Shown one piece after another: positions 11,501-22,594 of a DNA stretch of 64,000 bases. The notes beneath the pieces are model-generated. The model did not search any database, was not told the origin of the DNA, and saw only the letters and a list, made by a program, of their open reading frames with translations. Both the position numbers and the translations under genes were made by a program. Position 1 is the first letter of the stretch. Each line of letters starts with the position of its first letter. Origin of the DNA: Acanthococcus lagerstroemiae. Taxonomy: Eukaryota; Arthropoda; Insecta; Hemiptera; Eriococcidae. Where the stretch lies: positions 32,633,574-32,697,573 of the forward strand of contig CM063114.1 in the NCBI GenBank assembly GCA_031841125.1, read 5' to 3'.

Positions 11501-12734
11501 TTTTCACTGTCGAATATTCTGCTATTTGGCAGGAGTTGATAACTTTTGTTTTTTCATACATTATATTCCGACTTTTAGGATATCGATTTCATATTTCTTA
11601 GGAAAATGAGGTCGGCTTTCCTTTTTCTCGCTTTCCTTTTCCTCATTTCCCCTCATTTCCTTTCCATACTCAATACTGCGTGAGTGGTCAGTCCCACGAT
11701 TCATTTTAATCTAATCGCACCAATAATACTTAAATAATGACAAACAGTGGTTGCCAGAGCAATATGACCAGATAAGTAGACGAAACCGTGAACTCAACAT
11801 GCGAGTGAGGTAATGAAGTGTAATTCGTAGAAAAGGCCGGATTAATTACAGTCAAAAAATTTCTTCGCCCTAATCAAAAGTACTATGTAGTTTAAAATTT
11901 CAAGTTGAGAATATCAATAACCTCTTCCAATTTACATTGACCCTTTATGATAAATTTTATATACATCGTTCGAAATTAGGAATACTATATGCATACTCAC
12001 ACACAAACATGATATCTTCTGGCACACATACGAAGATTATGAAGTAAGCATTTGTGTCAATGTAATTTTGAAAGACTCGCGTTAGACGTTTAACTTTAAG
12101 CAAAACGCAGTAAGAAAATCAGAATTTTTTTATATTCATCACATTTCAAAATGCATATTAACAAGACTCTTTAAATTTTTATTTTAAAATGATAATAATA
12201 ATAGTAGTAAATAAATAAATACGGTCCTTTAAAAATAATATATGACTTTATCCACCATAAAAAGAAATGGAAACCAAAATATTGTCTAGAAAAAGTGGTA
12301 AGTCAAGGTTACAGATTGAAAATCGTTGAGACTGCTACGAGTCAACAAGATAGGCTTCAACTCGGTCAAGGAACTAAGTGTATGAAGATTTGTCAAGGCC
12401 CTATAAAGAATCACTAAGCTTCGTTAGGATCATTTTAAGACTTATTTAAAATCACTAGGATTTTTATATAAGTTATTATAACTCATAAACTCACTAAGTC
12501 TCTCTTAAAGGTCAGTATGATTCGTAATATTCTAGTACGATTTTAAATATACTGCTAAGGATTATTGGAAATCGTTAAAACCTCGTTAAAAGTCCGATAA
12601 GAATCATTACGATTCGTTATGCCTGTATTATAACTCATAATTTGCACTCCGCTAAGAATTTTAGAGCTCGTTAGAGTCCCCTTAAGACTCGCACGAAGTC
12701 TGGATTATTACTTTTCATTTCAATTAAAAGAGAT
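8521..12734. other. No recognised gene; AT-rich with minor repeats
   Basis: No conserved protein motif is seen. The longest frame (9110-9502) looks fortuitous. A short (GACA)n run sits near 10732-10748. A degenerate short repeat occupies 12390-12710 and is listed separately. Confidence 0.5.
12390..12710. repeat. Degenerate short-period repeat (GTTAAGACT-like), locus 1
   Basis: Phrases such as cttcgttagg, aagacttat, cgttaaaac, cgttaaaagtcc, cgttatgcc and cgttagagtccccttaagactcg recur every 10-20 bp with many substitutions. Four other loci in the window have the same texture (30880, 40850, 48820 and 54240). Confidence 0.45.
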
Positions 12735-12751
12735 TATTTTGGATTTCTACA

Positions 12752-14188
12752 ATTCCCCCAATCCTGGAAAGCGAGGTAGAAAACGCTATCAATGGACTGA
12801 AAAAAGAAAAAGCTCCAGGCCCGGATGGAATAAGAGGAAAGACAATTAAAGCCATGAAAACATCCTTAACACCAATCATAACACAACTGCTAAATGGGAT
12901 AATCGAGAGGAAAGAGACACCAAGGAGATGGGAGACAGCGGAAATAAGGATACTATTTAAGAAGGGAGAGAGAACAAACATAGCAAATTACCGACCAATT
13001 AGCTTGACATCAGTCATGGACAAAATATTTGCAAAAATAATCAAAAGCAGACTATACAAAAAGCTAGATCATAACCAAGGAGCAGAACAGGCGGGATTCA
13101 GGAAAAACTATTCAACCATAGATCATATATTTACATTAGAACAGCTAATAGAAAAGGTAAACGAGTACGACATAGAAGCCAATCTACTATTCATAGACTT
13201 TAGCAAAGCATTCGACTCAGTAAAACACAACTATCTATGGCAAGCTATGGCGAATCAGGGGGTAACCAAAAACTGGATCGAAATTATAAAAAAGGGATAT
13301 GAGAAAGCAAAAGCATACGTGAAAACGGATGTTAAGGGACAAACGTTTGATATAAAAAGAGGGGTAAAACAGGGGGACCCGCTATCGCCGAACCTATTTA
13401 ACTGCGTACTAGAGGAAATATTTCGAAAAATGGACTGGGAGGAAGAGGGAAGAGGAATAAAAATTAATGAAAAATACTTGAGCAATTTAAGATTCGCAGA
13501 CGATGTAGTTTTAATAGGAAAAACAAAAGAGGAACTACAAAAAATGGCAGAAAAGTTTGTAGAATGTAGTAGAGGGGCGGGGCTGGAATGCAATATAGAG
13601 AAAACAAAATTAATGAGTAACAGAAAGGGAGAGGAGGGGGAGAGAACAAAAATAAAAATAGGAAAGAATGAGATAGAGGAGGTCGATAGCTACAAATACT
13701 TGGGGAAAAGATTGTCGTTTGAAGAGGGGATGGAGAAGGAACTGAAGGAGAGAAGGAAAGCAGCATGGAACTCCTACTGGGGACTGAAAAACGTATACAA
13801 AAACAAAAAGATCCCAATAAGAATAAAGATAGAAACTTTGGAAACCTGCACACTACCGGTCTTAACATATGGTGCACAGACGTGGGCCCTCACGAGTAAC
13901 CAACTGGATAAAATAAGAATAACCCAGAGAGCAATGGAAAGAAGCATCTTGAACATCAGAAAGGTCGAAAAAATCAAAAATAATAGGATTAGAGCGAGAA
14001 CGAAAACGAAAGACATAGGGTATATCATTAAGAAAGCCAAGTTCAAATACGCGGGACATATGATAAGGTCAGAGGAAGGGAGGTGGAGCTATATGAATGG
14101 ACACCATATGGGGAAACAAGGAAAAGAGGCAGACCAAAAACCAGATGGAGAGACGAAATTGGAAATAGGGCCGGAGTGCTATGGGTAA
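12752..14188 (+). pseudogene. RTE-type reverse transcriptase ORF, near-intact (copy B)
   Basis: Open without interruption from the insertion junction; the first ATG at 12854 is internal, not a start. RT motifs: KAPGPDGIRG near 12809, NYRPISLTS near 12988, FIDFSKAFDSVKH near 13192, RGVKQGDPLSPNLFN near 13360 and FADDVVLIG near 13494. The C-terminal part has LPVLTYGAQTWAL near 13855 and RAMERSILNIRK. A single frameshift near 14085-14093 moves the true C-terminus (LYEWTPYGETRKRGRPKTRW) to the frame ending at 14298. The last ~30 residues of the frame ending at 14188 are therefore out-of-frame sequence. The endonuclease domain is lost by 5' truncation. Catalytic FADD is intact. Confidence 0.9.
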
Positions 14189-14324
14189 GGAGCGCGCAAG
14201 ATCGGAGTACTTGGAGAAAAATAGGGGAGGCTTATGCCCAAGAGTGGGCGGGAAACGGTGGTACCAACTGGCGGCAGAAAAAAGCATGTATTATGTAAAA
14301 ATCCCATAAAGCTGTAATAATATA
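12752..14324 (+). mobile_element. RTE-type non-LTR insertion with 17 bp target-site duplication (copy B)
   Basis: The 17 bp string tattttggatttctaca occurs exactly at 12735-12751 and 14325-14341, directly flanking the retroelement. This defines a 1573 bp insertion. The open reading frame begins at the very first inserted base, showing 5' truncation during reverse transcription. The 3' end is a short taataatata tail, as usual for RTE elements. The perfect duplication and nearly intact ORF mark it as the youngest retroelement here. Confidence 0.92.
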
Positions 14325-14599
14325 TATTTTGGATTTCTACAGCATTTCGAAATCTATAGTTCGAAGCTTTTAGCTCAAGTTCTTTTTAAATAGAGAAGGG
14401 TGTACCTCGGGGAGGTCATCTTTCCCAAGTCGATAGAATACCCGGCAGATTTTACGTTAGTTAGCTAAACAAAATTTGAAACATAAGACCGAAGCAAAGA
14501 TTTTTTCGTATGGTTATATAATAAAGATTATGATTTTTCATATATCCCTTTCCTAATCACAGAAGAAAAGAAATGAAAGAAACATTGGAACAGCAGAAC

Positions 14600-15224
14600 A
14601 AGCAACATACCTACGACAACAAATAGCCTTCAATAGTCGCAATGAAAGAGAAGTAAATGCAAGAATAACGAAAACATGGAACAAATATTGCTCGTTGAAA
14701 GAAATATTCAAGGGCTCTTAAATAGCCACCGCAGAAGTGAGATTTTTAATATTTGTATAGTACCCATCATGACATACGGATGCCAAACGTGGACGTTAAT
14801 TCAAAAATTATTATCACATGTCAAGCAACACAGAACTCCGTCAATGCTAAACATAAAAAAGAGGGACCACGTCAAAATAACGTTTCTAAAACAAAAACTG
14901 AAACATAACACGAACGTGACACATTACATTAGAAGACAGAAATGGAGATGGGCGGGCCATGTAGCCAGGCTAACAGATGAAAGATGGACTTACAAGACAA
15001 CCTTTTGATTCCTAGCCCACCACAAGAGAAAAGAAAGGGGCCAACTAGCAAGATGGGAGGACGACTTCAAAGCACTTATGGGGGGGAGGATTTTCAGAGG
15101 AATAGCGGAAAACAGGCAAGAATGGTTGTTCACTTGGGGCCGAGGATATGGAAATATGAACACTTAAAGGCTAAGAGAATCTAAACGGTCAATTATCCTC
15201 AATAAAATTTTATTATTATTATTA
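14600..15224 (+). pseudogene. RTE-type C-terminal fragment (copy C)
   Basis: Translating from about 14611 gives a C-terminal RTE pattern: TWNKYCSLKEIFKG near 14671, PIMTYGCQTWTL near 14763 and RRQKWRWAGHVARLTDERW near 14932. A frameshift near 14995 leads into RWEDDF near 15052. The RT domain is missing. It ends with an (ATT)n tail at about 15204-15224. It is more diverged from copies A and B than they are from each other, so it is probably a different RTE subfamily. I found no target-site duplication. Confidence 0.8.
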
Positions 15225-16572
15225 GGTAGATACTTCTTAATATCTAATCGATCTGCAAAAAACATCGATTTTTTATTCGGAATTCGGCGCTTCCAACACT
15301 TTCCTCGGACTTCTCATGTACATGCGATGAAAACGGTAACACGCGCAAAGCATTCTAAAGCCAACCAAAATGGAACGACTAAATCAAAAATAGATTTTAT
15401 TATTTTTTGTTTCTTTGTTTTTCTAATTTTAATAAAAGAATTTACAATTTTACAATTCAAGAACTAACGTAAAATACAACAGCTATGTACGTTGACGGTA
15501 AGCTTAGAAATACGGCACAGCGGATTGTCGAGTTTGTACAGTGAACTGCTTTCGGGGATCCACGCTAACAAAGCGAAATAATTAGCGCCTTTTCAAACAC
15601 AGAGGAAACCTGATAAACGAGAGTAATATTTTTTAATCACAAGTCGAATTTCGTAATATAAAAACATAGTTCTACGTGTTTAGTCAAATTAAAGACATTT
15701 GATAAATAATAATTTGATAAATTTAATTGAGTTTCAAATATTAAGACAAAGATCATTTGTTGAATCAAGTCACCATGTGAATGCGGAACCACCAAGTCAA
15801 TGTATGTATGTATACACAGTACACACACACTTATAGGTAGTTCACTGTACTATAAGTCTACAATGAGAAAGTTATACATTTTAGTTCTGCACGCCATGTA
15901 CATACAAGTGCGCCTTCTCTAAAACAAAAAATAACGTTTTAATTGAAATACGAACTAATGAAAAAAGAAAGAAAAAAAAACAATCGACATTAAAAAAAAA
16001 AAAAAAAAAAAAAGACGAAATAATTAGAGAAAAGGCAAAATGTTTTCAATTTATTTGAATGGTACGTACTGTATACTAAGGCTAGATATTGAACTAACTG
16101 AAAGTAATAAGGTGGCAAAAATAGGCTATTCAGGAGCGAGAGTTCGAGTGACGCTGTACTGGAACACGAGTAGAATATTTCGTCGTATACCTCGTCCGTC
16201 GAAATCTACCTCCTTCGCCTTCATATACTTCCATATTCGAACTTAATTTTGATTTTTCGACCCAACGTTTCCTTCGTCAGCTCGATGTGAAGAAGAATTT
16301 AAGTTTATGAACAATTGTGTTGAAGACTATTCGAACGTAGTGATGAAATAAGAGATATTGGCTGGAAGCATGTAAACCAGATTGACCATTACAGGACTGG
16401 TAACACAGAAACAAAATGCTGAGCAGTATCTACTCGAATCGAATTTGAACAATAAGATGGCAATAGATAACTAAAGTTGAGCAAAAAGTTGACTTTATCG
16501 TGGACTAGACAATTTTATTCAATTTCGAAATCGAGTCATAAATTAAGAAAGAACTCATATTTGTGCTTGTTA
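15225..16572. other. No recognised gene
   Basis: AT-rich sequence with an A-rich tract near 15960-16013. No motif is recognised on either strand. Confidence 0.5.
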
Positions 16573-16634
16573 GGGGAGGATGGTACACAGTTAGACAGGC
16601 CGAATAACTCGAGGGGAATTTATTATTTCTAAAT

Positions 16635-16692
16635 GGTGGTAACACTGGTAGCATCGTCTAGTAGGTGGTAACACTGGTAGCATCGTCTTGTA
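16635..16692 (+). repeat. Two-copy 29 bp tandem duplication
   Basis: ggtggtaacactggtagcat and the following bases (29 bp) occur at 16635 and again at 16664 with one substitution. It lies in the 5' non-coding part of the pogo-like relic. Confidence 0.9.
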
Positions 16693-16930
16693 ATAGCGCA
16701 CCTGCATGCCCAATACAAACGTTTTTGGTTGAGTGGAAGTACTTTAACTTTTTAGTTTGTGTAAATTTTCATTAACAGTAAATTTCCCTGAAATTTCAAT
16801 TTATTATTTCCCTGTCAAGAAATACATAAAAAAAGTCACGATGAGTTAAAACATAATTATTAATCTTCCTTTTTCATCTTATTGTGACAAATCTGGGATT
16901 ATTTCACTAGACACTTATTCAGAATTAAGT

Positions 16931-17255
16931 ATGATGACCCGAAAGAAAAAATAACGCCAAATTGGTGCCATATCGGCCAAAACTATGACAGAGGCTGTCC
17001 ATAAGGTGATAAAAGGTAAATACAGTATCAGACATTCGGGTCATGTCTACAGTATTTCATTTGTACTCTTACGAGATACCTGTCAAAAAAAAAAAAAAGA
17101 TCTTAATGCTCAAATGGACCCAAACTACGTACGCAGACAGTTTTCACCATTGATCAAGAATGGGATTTAGCTCAGTACCTGATTGCACGTCGTAGTAAAA
17201 TAGCATACGGCTTGTCTACAAAAGAACTTCGCGCGATGACTTTCGAAATGGCTAA
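16931..17255 (+). pseudogene. Pogo/Tigger-like transposase N-terminal fragment
   Basis: Reads as the psq/pogo-type helix-turn-helix of a DDE transposase. A start MMTRKK at 16931 soon hits a stop and shifts frame. From about 16954 the frame gives QIGAISAKTMTEAVHKVIKG and then YSIRHSGHVYSISF, the psq-type DNA-binding helix region. After an A-run frameshift near 17087, YVRRQ and VFTIDQEWDLAQYLIARRSK follow, then AYGLSTKELRAMTFEMAK. This order (psq HTH, R-Q-VFT-EQE, YGL-elR-la) is characteristic of pogo-family proteins. The frame is cut at 17255 by the element at 17256-18426 and resumes at 18431. No catalytic DDE region is seen. Confidence 0.75.
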
Positions 17256-18426
17256 GGGTGATTCTCCGAAAAATGGACAATTCAACGTGGACAAAAACCA
17301 AAAAAAATGAGGTTCACTTTTTAAATTTTTTTCGTTGAAATCGATACTAGGGGTGTTGAGAAATCATATTCCGGTACCGGCCGGGCTTAAATTTGATTTT
17401 GGAGGGTTGTAAAAAACAATTGTTGTCCACGTTGAAAGACAAATTTTTCAAGTTTACATAGTGTGATAAGATGAGGCTGTACGATCACACAGCGGCACCG
17501 TGGGTTACAATATCACGGATCACGGTTTTATGAAGTACCAAAAATTCATATAGGAAAGTAGTCTCTGCACGAAGAAGATTTAAAGGCTGTTTCTACAGAC
17601 TGCTTCTAAGTGTCGAAAGATTCACGTCCTTCAGCGTGGATACAAGAAATACGTGAGTAGCCACGTTGAATAATATTTTATGTCCACGTTTAAGGACAAA
17701 ATCGCCTTTTCCCTTTTCCCATTGGGTAAATATGCGGAAAATATTTGATACATGTTGCTGAATGTAATGTGGCCAACATTAGTTATATTATTACGTTTTT
17801 ACAAATTCGGAGCTATAAATTCAATATGGCTGTTGATGTCCACGATGAAGGACACTTTTTTTTTTAGAAACCAGGATCTCAGCAATAAATGAGTATTTTA
17901 GCATACAAATTATCATTATTTCACAGAAGTTCTTACACAGCCTTCTAGAGGAAGTTATGAGGAAGTTATATGAGCATTTGAGAGAAGTTTATGCTTATAG
18001 TGGAACCCTACAGAGAGGTTTGAAAATTATCCACGTTGAAGGACATATCTCTTCCTAGACACAACTTTGAGGTATTCTAAAGGTTACTTAACTTGGTTAG
18101 AAAAAGATTGTAAGACCTATACCGTGTTGCCTCAACTTACCTCTTCAACAATGGGAAACAGTAGTTCCTGAAAATGATGTATTAAACCCTTCCAGCAAGC
18201 AAAAAAAAAACGGAATTAGGCCAGGTTGACACCCACGCTGATGGACATTTCAGGTGCATTTTCGATTTTCTAATGATGTTCTGCTGAACTAGGGAGAGCT
18301 TTTACCACTGTCTCCATCAGAAGAGTTCATTTCCTCAATTTTGATATATTGCGCATAGCATTCTGATAATAAGTGGCAGAGTTACAGCCTATTTACATGA
18401 ATTGTCCATTTTTCGGAGAATTACCC
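17256..18426. mobile_element. 1.17 kb TIR element inserted in the pogo-like relic
   Basis: Ends are inverted repeats: GGGTGATTCTCCGAAAAATG from 17256 and GGGTAATTCTCCGAAAAATG from 18426, with about 28 of 30 bases matching through ACAATTCA. CTAA stands on both sides (17252-17255 and 18427-18430). Removing the element and one CTAA rejoins the transposase frame as ATG GCT AAA CTA AAC AAG, strong evidence for the boundaries. There is no transposase inside; instead there are eight copies of a quasi-palindromic 16-mer. Superfamily is unclear: TAA or CTAA could fit PIF/Harbinger-like or another group. Confidence 0.82.
17281..18246. repeat. Eight dispersed copies of a 16-mer, GTCCACGTTGAAGGAC
   Basis: Copies, some with 1-4 changes, are at 17281 (inverted, partial), 17425, 17626 (inverted), 17661 (partial), 17682, 17838, 18029 and 18231. 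The motif is itself quasi-palindromic (GTCC...GGAC) and is usually followed by a-rich sequence. Spacing is irregular, from about 20 to 200 bp. All copies lie inside the TIR element at 17256-18426. Confidence 0.8.
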
Positions 18427-18560
18427 CTAAACTAAACAAGTTGAAAAATTTTTAATCGTGGAAGGAGTTTAAAAGACATCGCAGTGACTCTTCCGCATTG
18501 TGAGATAATGAAAATGAAGAGATTACAAGGATTCTTGAAATTTTCGTATGATTTTAAAGA
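18427..18560 (+). pseudogene. Pogo-like transposase fragment, continuation
   Basis: Continues the frame interrupted at 17255: KLNKLKNF, a stop, then SWKEFKRHRSDS, which resembles the W-x-FxKRHpxLS segment of pogo-family transposases. Further stops follow and similarity fades by about 18560. Confidence 0.6.
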
Positions 18561-18940
18561 TATTGATGTTCGTTAATTTCTCTTTGCAAGCTGTAATTTG
18601 AGTTCGAGTTTTTTTTTAAATCAGTAAACTTTTGAGGCGTGCCTATCCTACGTGATAAATAAATGAATGTTTTTTCACGCATTTTCAGGAGTTTTCTTTC
18701 AATTTATTTGAAAAATTGGAAGAATAATAATTACTGTCTCATAGTGTACCACGCCTGGTACATAGTGAGGCTATTTTTAACTTTTTTTTTTTGAAGAAAA
18801 AGAAAAAAAGTAGAAATAAAAGACCTAAAAAAGTATGTGAGAAGTTCATCAGATACAGAAAAATGAGCTCCGTCCCGTTGAGGTTTCAAAAATTTTAGAC
18901 GAAAAAAAAATTGTGATTGTCTCACTGTGTTTCACCCCCC

Positions 18941-21900
18941 ACTTCAGTTAATCGAATGACTGCCGCGTAATTTTGTGTTTTTAATTGAGAGCATTTTACT
19001 AAAATGTTTAACCACCATACGCGGTGATATTGCCTTCTGGCAACAGTCACAAAATACCGGGCTATTCGACTTTTCGGATCCTTTCGTCCTTTTTTTTCAA
19101 AAATCGAAATATAGGAAAATTTTCAAGCGGTTTAATTTTTCTCTGCCGACGCCGCCAGCTTAACCCTTCGGCGCTGGATCTGCTAAATCCTCCCTGGGCG
19201 AGATATCGTCAGCTTCGGAGCAGACGCTTTCGGACCTAGTCTAATCTTCCTAGCTTCTTCTAGTCTCGTACTCGCACTTGAGTCACTTCATTACTGCCGA
19301 AATCTGCGCCAGTAGCAATTCTCGCCCGTGTTTCCCTGTGCTCCATTTATTTCTAGGTACAACACTGTGGTTTAAATAAATCCTTTTGGGGGAGAGAAAA
19401 AAAATTAGTTTAATGCATTTTGGGCGAATAGCTCAGCTTGATTGCATAAAGTATTGATTCCTCGGAAAACACTCCATTCGTCAAAATTGAAAATAGGACA
19501 TAAAATAAGTTATCTTCGGGATTTGCGATATTTTTCAACCTTCGAGCAAGTGAGAACGTTGCGTGCTGGTAATAGACATAAACAGCGAACGAGACGTTTA
19601 CAGCCCGAGTACATTGCGTTTTGGCGCACAGACGCAACCTAATTATTTTCATAAAATTTTTAAGCCCACTAATAATCGCCTTCCCAGGGATAAGCGTGTA
19701 ATTACTGAATTTGACACGAATACCGTATGGAGTTTTGTGAGTAATTCGTCATCTAAAAACAATCTGATAAACTAATTTTCTGGTTTTCAAATCTATACGA
19801 TAAACAAGATGCCGGACGGGAAAAAAATTAGATTTTGCGATATCACCGAAATTCACAATACTTAAATGCAGTATAAGTACGAGATAAGAAGTTGCTATTC
19901 TGTAACATGTACGAGTAAGTTAATCGAAAACATCAATTTTCGTATTTTAACCGATGACCCGAGCGCAGACCTAAGTAGCGCACCTCTCAAATTTTACATA
20001 TTTAGGTTTTCAAGGCAACAATACGTCGAATTCTCTAGTTTGGAAACTGTATTTTTTAACTGATGAATAAAAAACGCGATTTTTCGCCCGCAGAAGTCAT
20101 AAAACGCGGCGCTTTTGGTACACTTTTGAAGACTGTACGAAAAACACTCGAGTCGTGCATAAAATTTCCAGCTGTGAAAAAAAGAATAAAAGCGATCGTG
20201 AAATTTTTTTCTTTTTACATAGATGTACGTACTAGTGCAAAAACGCGTGTAACCGGACGATAAATGACTCGAAACGTGCGAAAAAATAATAGTTCATTTA
20301 CTCGGTGTTTGCTTTCTTCAAGACGTTTTAAAAGTGGTCAGAATCGCGTATTCTTTGTACATTATTTAAAAAGAAAAAAAATAGAGTTTCATACGCGTAC
20401 AAAATGGAATTAGAACCACGTGAAGCATCAGTATACTTGTCCCAATGTTCTAAGATGTGAATTTAATGAAAAAGAGAAAACAAATCTTAGTTTGAATTTG
20501 AAATGTAAAGTAAAAATTCGGCTTCAAGCTCAAAAATATACAAAACTTCACGTTCAGGTTCGAAATATTAAGGGGGAAAAAACCAATTAGGAGCTTTCTG
20601 AATTAACATTTCCGGGGAAGAAGGAAATAAATACAGGAAATGACGAGCACGTGAAAAATTCGCCCCGATACATCACGAGATGGAAATCTGATTTCGAACT
20701 CAGTCAAAGTATCCGAATTCGATTAGAGTTTCAGTATTTCTTAAATTTCAATCAAAATTCGAATTTGAATAGAAATAAATGAAATTCCTAAGCTGAATTC
20801 TTATTTTTCTCTTTCGTTAAATTCAGCCCATTCTTCGATTTCAGGAATAAAATTTTTAATCTGGACTTTTTTCGCCACTTTCAATAAAATTAAGTGTTTT
20901 TAAAATTACAAATTTGACTATGAAACATCTTTTAGAAGATCAAATTTTTACTAATTTTTTTCTAGTTCTTGGGACCTTCCTGATCTCGAGTTGGCAACGC
21001 TGTCACCAATCTCGACTCTCAGATCTGGAGCTATCACTCTTGGTTCCGAGTTCGTTTATTTAGCTTAGAGGCCGGAGACTATGGTATTGCAAGAATAAAA
21101 AATTTCTCATTCATAAGTAGCGAAATATTCATCAATGTTCGAGGAGTGCCTTTTCAAAAGTCAGTAAGAGAATATTTCGAAATTGTTATAGAAACACGAA
21201 ACACTGCCTACAAATCTAAATTTTGATTTTATTCCCCTCCAATTATACGAACGAGAAATTTTAAAAAGTAAAATATTTCCTGAAATGCAAGCTGATGAAA
21301 ACTCCAAAAACTCTTAATATAAGAATTCTATACCGAATAATTTCACGAATTTTATTTTGAAATCCTTATGAAAAGTTCCAGGATACTGGATGTGAAAACA
21401 ATAGGATACAGCTGAAAAAATTTTCCTTCCCGGATCAGGAATCTTGGCTTTCGGTTCCATTTTCTCTAAAGAAGGAGTGAAGAAATGACGCTACATGTCT
21501 ACCCCTTATCTGCCTTCTTGCTTACTGACTGTCATTTTCTGCTTCTCATAGTGATTAGGCTGATTGCCAGTTTCTCCGTTTAACCATTTTTTTAGGTAAC
21601 AGATCTTCCCCCATAGTTTCTCAGAGTACAGGCAGGCAACACACTATTTCTTTTCACTAGTGCAGAAGGGAGAAGTTCAGGCGCCAAGTTTTCTATATCA
21701 TGTAAATGAAATATTTCAAAATTTATTAGGAGACAGAATCTAACCCCGTTAAAGAACCGTATCGGCAAAACTTTATACACATCAATACTTAAAGTTGCAT
21801 ACTCAGCAATTACAAGGAGAAACGTATTCGATTTTTTCAAACCGCACGAATATCACTCGTCAGTTCGGATACACCAAAATTTTTAGAAATCTAATCAGTA

Positions 21901-22070
21901 TTTATAAGCAACCATTACTATGTTCGTGAGAGGTAGCTTTCGGTGAACCTCCAGATTTACAAAGAGCCACTCGGCTGAAATTCAAAATGCGCTACGGTGA
22001 AACAACCGAGAAAGTATCTCTTTCAATCCCTCACCATTATGGCCCAAAGTTCGAATAGTTTGATGATTAC
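18941..22070. other. No recognised gene
   Basis: AT-rich. Around 20480-20960 the phrases cgaattcga, aatttgaa and their variants recur, giving a degenerate repetitive texture without a clear period. No protein motif is recognised. It may include distal 3' flank of odd-paired, but nothing shows that directly. Confidence 0.45.
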
Positions 22071-22158
22071 GGGCCAGTACACGCTTGGCGTTTTTACGGT
22101 CACATTCAAATAAACGTGCTCCCATCTTCTCGTAAAAACGCCAAGTGTGTACCGGCCC
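22071..22158. mobile_element. Short palindromic MITE, 88 bp
   Basis: Arms GGGCCAGTACACGCTTGGCG and, inverted from 22158, GGGCCGGTACACACTTGGCG, both continuing into TTTTTACG, enclose a short spacer. Flanks are tac and taa, close to a 3 bp TWA target site. The ends resemble those of the next MITE at 22319 (GGCC-n-nTACA). Confidence 0.75.
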
Positions 22159-22318
22159 TAACGTTGTCCACCTCGGTAATATAATGGTCAGTATACCAAT
22201 CCTGCGTGCTAATAGTGGTCGATTTTCTCGAAAATCTGAAATAGACTGCCAGAAAATGATCGAGGACCTAAGTTCGAATAGTTTAATATAGTGGTTAGTT
22301 CGCCAGCCCTGCGTCTAA

Positions 22319-22591
22319 AGGCCGATACAGACTAGCGCGCATCAACTGCAATGCAACATGCAATGTAACATGTAACGAACAAAATTCGGGCGAATGCGTG
22401 CATGTATGGACGTCCATACATGCGCGCATTCGCCCGAATTTTATTCGTTATGCTACATTACACGTTGCATTGCAGTTTATGCGCGCTAGTCTGTACCGGC
22501 CTTACGTGTTGCATTGCAGTTTATGCGCGCTAGTCTGTACCGGCCTTTACGTGTTGCATTGCAGTTGATGCGCGCTAGTCTGTACTGGCCT
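22319..22591. mobile_element. Palindromic MITE with TAA target site and amplified right end
   Basis: Starts AGGCCGATACAGACTAGCGC and ends with the inverted AGGCCAGTACAGACTAGCGC, flanked by TAA (22316-22318 and 22592-22594). The core is a long palindrome centred between 22411 and 22412 (tatggacgtccata). The right terminal 44 bp is present three times in tandem, so the terminus is found at about 22502, 22547 and 22591. The TAA site and GGCC ends suggest the PIF/Harbinger group; that assignment is an inference. Confidence 0.82.
22461..22591 (+). repeat. Three tandem copies of a 44-45 bp MITE terminus
   Basis: The unit (a)cgtgttgcattgcagttt and following bases to cggcctt is anchored at ttgcat at 22465, 22509 and 22554 (spacing 44 and 45 bp). 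Only the right end of the palindrome is multiplied; the left end is single. Confidence 0.9.
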
Positions 22592-22594
22592 TAA

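Larger units (their letters stand above)
16573..18940 (+). mobile_element. Decayed pogo-like DNA transposon, interrupted by another element
   Basis: Encloses the pogo-like transposase relic. Possible TIRs are gggga-ggatggtacacagt at 16573 and, inverted from 18940, gggggtgaaacacagtgaga, which share the ACACAGTnAGACA core with one gap. A further related inverted piece is at 18735-18765. I do not see a clean TA duplication, so the ends are tentative. About 1.2 kb remains after subtracting the inserted element. Confidence 0.45.

Noticed and set aside
19420..19480. Segment with agctcag and gattcctcgg considered as a tRNA
   Set aside because: No acceptor stem pairing or anticodon arm. The B-box-like part is incomplete.
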